Assembly (NCBI GenBank): GCA_964428935.1
Contig: CAYSAG010000213.1
Location: forward strand, 1-8,784
Length of the DNA: 8,784 nt
Source: JAADHY01 sp964428935
GTDB lineage: Bacteria; Planctomycetota; Planctomycetia; Planctomycetales; Planctomycetaceae
Direction: 5' to 3'
Numbering within the stretch: position 1 is the first letter of the stretch; the number at the start of each line of letters is the position of its first letter. A program made the translations under genes and the position numbers. The notes under the pieces are model-generated. The model had not been told where the DNA came from and made no database searches. It saw nothing but the letters and a program-made list of their open reading frames with translations. Shown here one piece after another: positions 1-6,900 of this stretch.

Positions 1-1959
1 CATCGAGAAGATGTCCACGTTTTGAGCGTCCCGCAGTTCGACCATGGCTTCGCAGCGAGCGTGTTGTGGCTGCAAGTGATAGAAACGCAGCGGCTCACGC
101 GTACCCTCGACCAACAAATGACGATAGCCCGGTCCTTGCGACCACCACCCCAGCAACGTCTGCGTGTACCAACGGCCGCCGCCGGATCCTTCGATCCGAA
201 TCATCGGGATGTCGTATGAGGTGGCATGCGGATGCCAGAACGTGCGAATCGGGTAGATGTTCCGCACGACGGAGCGACGTCCGGCTCGCCACCGCAAGGC
301 ATACACGCACGGATTCCTCACCGGCAGCTCCAGCTTCAACATGGCCAGCATCGTCTCGGCGTCCGCATCGTCGACCGTCTCGATGAGCGGTTGCGGGTGG
401 TGTGGGTCGCTGAACGCCGCCGCGCCTTCGAGCGGCGCCAACACGGAAAGCAGGTTCGTCACGCCGAACAACTTCGTACTGGCACGCAAGCGAAGCGGCT
501 TGGACAAAAGATACTTGCCCTTCGGTAGAAAGATCGCATCGTGTTCATCGATGGCCGCCTGAAGCGCGGCCGTGTCGTCCGTCTTTCCGTCACCCTTTGC
601 GTTGTAGGGCGGTTCACGCACGTTGATGGTCGTCTTGGCGTTCCAGCAAGGCATCGGCGGCAGCTGGTGCCGACGCGTGACGTCTGGCGACGGGCCTCGG
701 TCCGTCTCGATTTCGCACAAGACGGGCTCGTCCAGTTGTTTTCCGTCAAGCCAAAGGCCGTCGCGCCGCTGGCCCACGCCGAACTTGGCCGGGTACCTGA
801 CCAGGCCGCCAACGGCGACCAGTCGAGCATGAACCCAGCCATGGGCGTTTCCAGGGATGGTTTGCGAATCGCCGACCTGGACGAGGACCGCCGCGTTTCG
901 CACCCAAACGTTGTCCAGCACGACCGACCGCCCGCTTCGGACCGCCGGCTCTCCGTTACGAATGCGCAAGACGCTGTCCACAAGGCTGAGGGCGCCGTCC
1001 CACGGCGCCGGTGGGCAGTCGACTCGGATACCCGCCCCATCGATCTGGGCCCCCACGACTGTGAGTGGTCCGCGCGACCGGAAGTAGATCGACGCCTCGG
1101 TTTGCCCTCGCAGCCGCAGGTCGCTGACCAGCGGCGACGGCTGCGAGCCCGGAAGGTAGAGGCCGTAGCGGCCCCCAACGACGGTGATGCCGTGCATGGC
1201 CCCGCCGGAACCGGGTGCGTGCCGGATTCCCGCAAAGGCGCCCGTGGCGTCAATGCGCACGTCTTCGATGGTGGCCCCCTCGGCCCCACGGTGATCGATC
1301 CCAATGGCCCCCGAATTGCCGCGCCCGAGTTCGATGTCCACGTGGAGGATTTTCTGGTTGAAATTGATATTCGGTTGCGGCTGGTTCGGGTCGCGCGGGC
1401 CGAACGACTGCATCGACCGGGCCCAGAAGTACAAGACGGGTTTGGGGTGGTCCGGGTCGTCGAAACCGGGAGCGTGGTCCTTCAAGACGATGGTGGCGCG
1501 GCCGTTGCCCGTCGAGCCCATGAGGACGCAGGGGTAGTTGAAAGAGGCTTCGGCCACCCACGGGTCGGCGGGACCGTCGTAGGGCCATTCGTCCCAATTC
1601 ACCACGCCGATGACGCCCTGAATCGTGTCCGAAACCAGGTAACGGCCGGGAGGCAGGAAGCAGACCAGTCGAGCGTCTCGCGCGTCGTTAATCGCCCGCT
1701 GAATTGCAGCCGTGGAGTCGGTGCGGCCGGTGGGATCGGCACGGTAGGGCGCCTGGGTCACGTCCAGGAACCCCAGCGAAGCCAGTCGAGGGTCGGCGTA
1801 CCGGCGAACCGCCTCACGGCCCGCGGCCACGACCTCCGATTCTGTCCGAATTGCTTCGCGCTGCTCGGCGGCTGCTGTCCACGACGACGTCACCAGCAGA
1901 GCAGCGTACAACACACAGCTTCCCACCTGCCCCAACACGTTCGTTCTCCTTGTAGTCAT
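1..1959 (-). CDS. Secreted tandem beta-helix protein (PF12708 / GH55-like), C-terminus cut by window edge
   Basis: The reading frame is open from ATG 1959 down to base 1, giving 653 residues with no stop. Residues 1-31 look like a Sec signal peptide: Arg-Arg at 4-5, hydrophobic stretch about 15-24, and likely cleavage after Ala-Ala-Ala 29-31. Two repeats resemble the start of pectate-lyase-superfamily (PF12708) beta-helices: residues 75-115 (DPTGRTDSTAAIQRAIN, then FLPPGRYLVSDTI) and residues 452-500 (YNAKGDGKTDDTAALQAAID, then IFLPKGKYLLS). Gly/Val/Ile/Asp-rich short strands between them fit right-handed parallel helix rungs. Two such helices in one chain are the architecture of GH55 exo-beta-1,3-glucanases, but catalytic residues cannot be assigned here and the family also contains lyase-like and GH28-related proteins of unknown substrate. 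It probably acts on a polysaccharide outside the cytoplasm. It is divergent from the glycerate kinase gene. Ile codons are mostly ATC (about 22 of 30), unlike its neighbours. An alternative GTG start lies at 1938. Confidence 0.85.
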   Translation of the reverse strand, partial: MTTRRTNVLGQVGSCVLYAALLVTSSWTAAAEQREAIRTESEVVAAGREAVRRYADPRLASLGFLDVTQAPYRADPTGRTDSTAAIQRAINDARDARLVCFLPPGRYLVSDTIQGVIGVVNWDEWPYDGPADPWVAEASFNYPCVLMGSTGNGRATIVLKDHAPGFDDPDHPKPVLYFWARSMQSFGPRDPNQPQPNINFNQKILHVDIELGRGNSGAIGIDHRGAEGATIEDVRIDATGAFAGIRHAPGSGGAMHGITVVGGRYGLYLPGSQPSPLVSDLRLRGQTEASIYFRSRGPLTVVGAQIDGAGIRVDCPPAPWDGALSLVDSVLRIRNGEPAVRSGRSVVLDNVWVRNAAVLVQVGDSQTIPGNAHGWVHARLVAVGGLVRYPAKFGVGQRRDGLWLDGKQLDEPVLCEIETDRGPSPDVTRRHQLPPMPCWNAKTTINVREPPYNAKGDGKTDDTAALQAAIDEHDAIFLPKGKYLLSKPLRLRASTKLFGVTNLLSVLAPLEGAAAFSDPHHPQPLIETVDDADAETMLAMLKLELPVRNPCVYALRWRAGRRSVVRNIYPIRTFWHPHATSYDIPMIRIEGSGGGRWYTQTLLGWWSQGPGYRHLLVEGTREPLRFYHLQPQHARCEAMVELRDAQNVDIFSM
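1946..1951 (-). promoter_or_regulatory. Strong Shine-Dalgarno-like AAGGAG inside the 5' end of the beta-helix gene
   Basis: On the minus strand, AAGGAG lies exactly 7 nt upstream of an in-frame GTG (1938-1936). If translation begins there, the protein loses its first seven residues, including the Arg-Arg pair that gives the signal peptide a positive n-region. The ATG at 1959 has no visible ribosome site upstream. The motif falls on consecutive AGG and AGA codons, which are otherwise rare in this window. The ATG is favoured by signal-peptide logic and the GTG by the ribosome site; the choice stays open. Confidence 0.4.
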
Positions 1960-2563
1960 TGCGTCAAAGACGTTCGGCTTGTGGGCGGACGCGCCGGCCG
2001 GTTGGTCCGCGCGGTCCGGCGGGCCTCTGCGGAAGGGCCTTCGCCGGACAGCAGGCCGTGCGTGTGGCAGAGACGGCGACCGTGCACGGCGGACCCGGCG
2101 AGCCACGGTCAGCCCGCGGAGAGCCAGCCGCGCACACGGCGAGCGTACCCAAACCGTCCAGGCCGTGAAAGCTTCCCGCTGGAGCGGCGACACGCCTCGG
2201 CGAGCTCTCTGCCTTTGCCCCTGCCCTGGCCCGCGTGTCCGCGGCGCGGTCAAGCCCGTCTCGCGGGCGTCGGTGCCTCGTTCAGCCGTACGCGCCTGAC
2301 AACGGGCTGTCTCGTGGCGCCGAGCACCAGTCCGACCGAACCTACCTTCTCGGACGACGCTCACCACACCGCGCTGTCCCTGCGACCGCTCATTGCCCCT
2401 TTGGGCTCGGCGAGCCGTACCTCCGCGGCACCCACAAAGCACCACCGTCCGGAGTGTCTCCGGGCCGTGGGCGGTAAACAGTTGCTGGGTGTGGTAAGCT
2501 AATTCACGGTACTGCGGAGGGACGGCGAGGGGGAGGACTGACTGTTGTCGAAGGGACCAAACA
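1960..2563. other. 604-nt divergent intergenic region, no supported gene
   Basis: This region separates two divergently transcribed genes, so it must hold both promoters. Short open frames cross it on both strands, but they are low-complexity Arg/Pro/Gly-rich translations of GC-rich DNA with no recognisable domain, and none has a convincing ribosome site. A small perfect inverted repeat, GGCTCG-G-CGAGCC, lies at 2404-2416. A local AT-richer pocket at about 2475-2508 (around GGTAAACAG and TAAGCTAATTC) is the best place for a promoter of the glycerate kinase gene, but no well-spaced -35/-10 pair can be called. I see no tRNA, rRNA, riboswitch or clear terminator. Confidence 0.6.
2551..2556 (+). 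promoter_or_regulatory. Ribosome binding site of glycerate kinase gene
   Basis: AAGGGA lies 7 nt upstream of ATG 2564. The same AAGGGA core with a 7-nt spacer is found before the sulfatase gene, and a longer version lies before the giant membrane-protein gene, which supports it as the local ribosome-site style. Confidence 0.6.
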
Positions 2564-3916
2564 ATGCTGAGGGAAGACGCAGTCGCAATTTGGAAGGCGG
2601 GGGTGGCGGCCGTCGATTCCGAAACGCTGGTTCGCAAGGCCGTTCGGCGGCACGGGCAGACGCTCCGGCTGGTGGAGGAGCGAATCGACCTGTCGAGCGT
2701 CCGGCGAATTGTGGTCGTTGGAGCGGGCAAGGCGGGGGCGGGCATGGCCGCGGGGCTGGAAGAAGCCCTGGGGCCGGACGTGGTCGACCAGAAGGTCACC
2801 GGCTGGGTGAACGTGCCCGCTGACTGCGTGCGGACGCTGCGTCGTGTGCACTTGCACGCGGCTCGGCCGGCGGGCTGCAACGAGCCGTGTCCGGAGGGCG
2901 TCGAGGGGGCGAAGCGAATTTTGGAGCTGGTCTCGTCGTGCGGGCCGGAAGACATTTGCGTGGTGTTGCTGTCGGGAGGTGGTAGCGCGCTGCTGCCCGC
3001 TCCGGCCCCGGGCATTTCGCTTGAAGACAAGCTGCGTGTGACCCGGCTGCTCATGTCCTCGGGAGCGAGCATCGACGAGCTGAACGTCGTTCGGAAGCAG
3101 CTTTCTAGCATCAAAGGCGGCAAGTTAGCTCGAGCCAGCCGAGCGGGCCTGACCGTTTCGTTGGTCATTTCGGACGTGGTCGGCGACCGGTTGGACGTCA
3201 TTGCTTCCGGACCGACTTTCCCGGACCGCTCCACGCCTCGGCAAGCCCTCGACGTCCTTCGCCGTTACGCTCGTCAGCCCGACGACGTACCGGCGTCGGT
3301 GTGGGCGTACTTGGAACGGGCGGCTGAGCGTCAAGAGGAGCAGACACCGCACTTCCCGCAGAACGTGCGAAACTTCATCATTGGCAGCAATCGGACGGCC
3401 TTGGAAGCGTGCCGCCGCGAGGCCGAGCGACGCGGCTACTTTGTCTTGGACCTGGGCAGTGACCAGCAAGGAGTGGCTCAGGACGTCGGGCGTGAGCTGG
3501 CACGGCTGGCGGTCCAGGTGCGGGAGCAAGGTCGGCCCGTGCGCCCGCCGGCTTGCCTGCTCAGCGGCGGGGAACCGGTGGTGCGTCTGGCTCGCACCGA
3601 CCGCCCGCGCAAAGGCGGACGGAACCAAGAGCTGGTGCTGGCGGCCGTCGACGAGCTTTGGGACGACGGAATGGACCAGGTGGTCGTCTTGTCGGGAGGA
3701 ACGGACGGCGAGGACGGTCCGACCGACGCCGCCGGAGCCGTGGCCGACCAGCGGCTGATTCAAGCAGCGAAGCAACGCGGCTTGACTCCGAAGCCGTTTC
3801 TGGAAATCAACAACTCGTACCCCTTCTTCGCTCAGCTGGGCGGACTGTTGAAGACCGGGCCGACGCACACGAATGTCATGGACGTGCGAGTGGCCCTGGT
3901 GGCTCCGGGTGCGTGA
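2564..3916 (+). CDS. gck: Glycerate 2-kinase, DUF4147/MOFRL family
   Basis: This complete 450-residue protein has the length and motif order of bacterial/archaeal MOFRL-type glycerate kinases, which phosphorylate D-glycerate with ATP, usually to 2-phosphoglycerate (EC 2.7.1.165), in the cytoplasm. The N-terminal DUF4147 part has a Gly-rich VVVGAGKAGAG at 50-60, LLSGGGSALLP at 135-145, the family-typical NVVRKQLSSIKGGKLA at 174-189, and ISDVVGDRLDVIASGPT at 202-218. The C-terminal MOFRL domain starts near 331 (LLSGGEP) and includes GGRNQE at 351-356, SGGTDGEDGPTDAAGAV at 377-393 and THTNVMDV at 434-441. No key motif is missing. ATG 2564 is supported by the upstream AAGGGA. It probably feeds glycerate from sugar-acid or glyoxylate/hydroxypyruvate metabolism into glycolysis. 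The next gene follows closely on the same strand, so the two are likely co-transcribed. Specificity (2- versus 3-phosphoglycerate) is inferred from the family only. Confidence 0.95.
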   Translation: MLREDAVAIWKAGVAAVDSETLVRKAVRRHGQTLRLVEERIDLSSVRRIVVVGAGKAGAGMAAGLEEALGPDVVDQKVTGWVNVPADCVRTLRRVHLHAARPAGCNEPCPEGVEGAKRILELVSSCGPEDICVVLLSGGGSALLPAPAPGISLEDKLRVTRLLMSSGASIDELNVVRKQLSSIKGGKLARASRAGLTVSLVISDVVGDRLDVIASGPTFPDRSTPRQALDVLRRYARQPDDVPASVWAYLERAAERQEEQTPHFPQNVRNFIIGSNRTALEACRREAERRGYFVLDLGSDQQGVAQDVGRELARLAVQVREQGRPVRPPACLLSGGEPVVRLARTDRPRKGGRNQELVLAAVDELWDDGMDQVVVLSGGTDGEDGPTDAAGAVADQRLIQAAKQRGLTPKPFLEINNSYPFFAQLGGLLKTGPTHTNVMDVRVALVAPGA

Positions 3917-3958
3917 GCCGTTGCGTGTCCGAACGTCGAGAAAGAGTTTTCAAGTGCC

Positions 3959-3966
3959 AAAGGGAG
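3959..3966 (+). promoter_or_regulatory. Ribosome binding site pointing to a TTG start for the giant membrane protein
   Basis: AAAGGGAG lies 9 nt upstream of the in-frame TTG at 3976. It is the best ribosome site in the junction after the glycerate kinase stop. Other in-frame starts, GTG 3913 (overlapping the kinase stop as GTGA) and GTG 3925, have no comparable motif, and the first in-frame ATG after the kinase stop lies only at 4378, well inside sequence that looks coding. Confidence 0.5.
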
Positions 3967-3975
3967 AACTGTTCG

Positions 3976-6900
3976 TTGCCACAGTCGGGTGAGCGCTGGG
4001 ACGACACGGGCAGAGACGAGCGGTCGGAGGCGGCCGGCCAGACCGACGCGGCAGGCCGTCAGCCGGCCGCTTCCGACCCAACGGCTTCGGCCGGACACCG
4101 CGCAGCGACCGACGGGCGGCTCGCAAGCACCGAGCCAGTCGACCAGACGGCCCTGCTCGAAGCGGCCGCTGAGCTGGAGCGAGCGGTGCGTCAGGCGGTC
4201 ATTGACCCGCACCTGTCGGCGGTCGAGTCGGCCGAACGGTTGAGCCGGCTGGAAGCTCAAGCGTCGCAGTTGTTGCTGGCCGCGGCCCACGTGGAAGACA
4301 AGGCCGACCAAGTCCCCACGCGCCGAGCCGTCTTGTTGGAGCTGCTGAGCTGGGCGCAGTTGGGCGAACGGTTGGGAATGACCGAGGCCGCTCGCGCCGC
4401 CCGCGCCGCCGCTCGCCGGCTCATGCACCAAGAAGTGTCGGACTGGTGCCGGTCGACTCGGAACGCTCTGGCCGACTGCAACGCGGACGAAACCTTCCGC
4501 CTGCTCCTGGACACGCTGGTCCTCCACCTGGACGTGCTCCACACCTTCCCGGACGACCAGCCAGACCTGGCCGAGCTGGTGGAGCTGACCGAGCGGTTGC
4601 GGCAGCATTTGGAGCGGTTAGTTCAGGGTGAGGAGCCTGGGGCGGCCGTCCGCGCCGGGTGGGTCGAGGCTTTGACGGACCGCGCTGACGTGGTGCTGCG
4701 AGCCATTGACCGACAACCACCGGACGCCGCGGGCCGTCAACTGGAAGTTCTGGCGGCGCACCTGAAGTGGCACTTGCGGCACGTGGAGCGCCGACGGAGT
4801 CCGGAACGGTCAAAGCTGCGACGCAAGTGGGCACGTGTAGAAGCGGAGTTCGAGGAGCGAACGCTGCAGGCTCGCATGGAAGCCCGTTTCGGCACACGGG
4901 CCACCGCGTGGATCGAACGGCTGGTGCTGGCGCTCATTCTGCTCGTCCTGGTGCTGCTGGGCATTGAGTTTTCCACCGAGTTGACGCCGCAGCAGTTGCT
5001 TTGGCTTCACCAAGCCGACGCGGTCATTTGTGCCGTTTTCTTGTGGGAGTTCTTCGTCAAATTGTGGCTGGTGCCGCACCGGTGGCGTTGGTTCTGGCGG
5101 CACTTCGCCGTCGATTTCGTGCCGTCGATTCCGTTCGGGTTGTTGCTGGGGGCTTACGGAGCGGACACGGTGCGAGCGGCACGGGCCGGCCGGCTGTTAC
5201 GCCTGCCGCGACTGGCTCGTTACGTCCGCGCCCTCCGTCCGGCCGTTCAGCTTTTGCGAGCCATTGGCTTCCTGCTGCGCGGCGTGGACCGGCTGGTGCG
5301 TCTTTACGGCAGCTTCCTGAACTGGGACATTCTGCTCTACCCGACACGGGACGAGCGGCGGAGCCGCGTTGACCGACGAGCTGGACCGCTGGAAAAGTTG
5401 CAAGCGGTGTTGGCCCGGCTGGAGGAGCTGTGGAGGACGCTGGTGCTGAATGCGGCGCCGGAGGAGCGTCAACAGGTGCTGTTGAAACGGGTCGAGCTGC
5501 TCGTGTCGTTGCCGGCGGCCTTCTGCGCGCTGGGCCGTTCGACGACCGCGGTCCAGCCGGCTTTGACGTCAACCGGCGACCGACAAGTGCTTTTCGAGGA
5601 CTTCTGGGCGACGCTGAGCGGCCTGACCGCTCAACGCGTCAAGTCGCTCTTGCCCGCCGACCTGGTCGCTCGCCTGGACCGGCTCATTCGTTTGTTCTCG
5701 CACCCGCCGGTCTGTTGGCTGCCGGTCATTCGACGCTACGTTCCTCGCCTGGGTCCAGGCATGGCGCCGGCCGAGGTCATTGCAGCGGCTGGAAGAAAGC
5801 TAGCCGTGCTGCTGCGGCGTTACCACGAGCGGGCCTACTTCTTGGCGGACCTTTACGGAGTCATTACGCCTCCGCAGTTCGTCGACCGAGTCGGTTCATT
5901 CCTGGTTCGCAGCACCATTCGGCCAGCGTCTCGGCTGGCCATTTTCGGCGGTGTTTTCCTGCTGACCGAGCTGCTGCTGCGGCTGTTGCAGTGGCGGGCG
6001 TTGACGGTGGTGCGCGAGTTTCTGAACCGCTACATCGGACCGACGCTGCTTGTCTTGGGCAGCCTGTGTTTGGTGGTCATGTTGCTGGGCTGGTGGTTGC
6101 AGCAGCTGGCGCGCGAGGCAACGGACTACCTGGAAAAAGCGGCCGAGGCTCAGTTTCTAGCTTTGACGGAGCTGATTCGAGCCGAGCGGCTGAAGCGGGA
6201 CGCGCTGGCCTTGTTTCACCGGGTGCTGCGAGCGGAGGAGCAGGTGGAGCCGGCCGAGGAGGAAATGCCGGAGCCGGAAGAGTTCGTCCGGCAGGTGTCG
6301 GACGTGCTGGCCGGAGTCTACCGCAGCCGGGGCACTCGTCGAGCGTTCGACCCGGTCGAGTGCGTCCTGCTCTTGCACCGCGACTCGCTGGACGGAGCCT
6401 TACTCTGGCTGTCGGACAACCGAACGACCATGCAACTGTTGGGCAACCCAGCCGTCCGTCAGTTCTTGAAGGAGTCGTGGCGGGCCGACCGGCGTGAGCT
6501 GGCTCGGCTGAAAAAGCTCGACCTGCAGAAGCAACAAACCCTCTTGGGCGGCCCCTACTTGTGGTTCAGTCTGATTTCGCGAGCCATTGCTCAAGGGACG
6601 GCCAAGTTGGCACTCGAGTACAACCGGTTTGCCATTCCGCTGGCCGAACTGCGGCTGGCTTCGGAAGAGGAACGGCAGCGTTACGAGCGGTGGTTGCGGT
6701 CGGACAAGGTGACAGACGAGACGGTGGCCGAGGCCGTCCGGCGGGAAGAGTTCTCGACGAACGCCTTCACCGCCCTGCACTTCTTGGACTGTCAGCCCGA
6801 CCGGGACCGCGACGTGGCTCGGCGCTTCGGCCCCGAAGTGCTGCAGAAGTTGCGGCGGGACCGAGCGTTGCTGTTTCGCCGGGTTTTCGGCACCTACCCG

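Noticed and set aside
541..2502. A 653-codon open frame on the plus strand opposite the beta-helix gene
   Set aside because: Its translation is Arg/Pro/Gly-rich with no domain, while the minus strand in the same place gives a signal peptide and two PF12708 repeats. It is an antisense shadow typical of GC-rich DNA.
2482..2505. Promoter with TTGCTG (2482) as -35 and TAATTC (2500) as -10
   Set aside because: The spacer is only 12 nt, too short for a sigma-70 promoter; it is kept only as an AT-richer pocket.
3553..3912. Upstream extension of the giant membrane-protein frame from an ATG at 3553
   Set aside because: It lies entirely within the MOFRL domain of the glycerate kinase in another frame, and its translation is low-complexity Arg/Gly/Ala sequence.
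3125..4608. Long minus-strand frames (3125-3868 and 3832-4608)
   Set aside because: They are antisense to well-supported coding sequence and have no recognisable domain or ribosome site.
5430..6497. A 355-codon plus-strand frame within the giant gene
   Set aside because: It is an Ala/Gly/Arg-rich shadow frame; the enclosing frame has clear membrane segments and consistent codon use.
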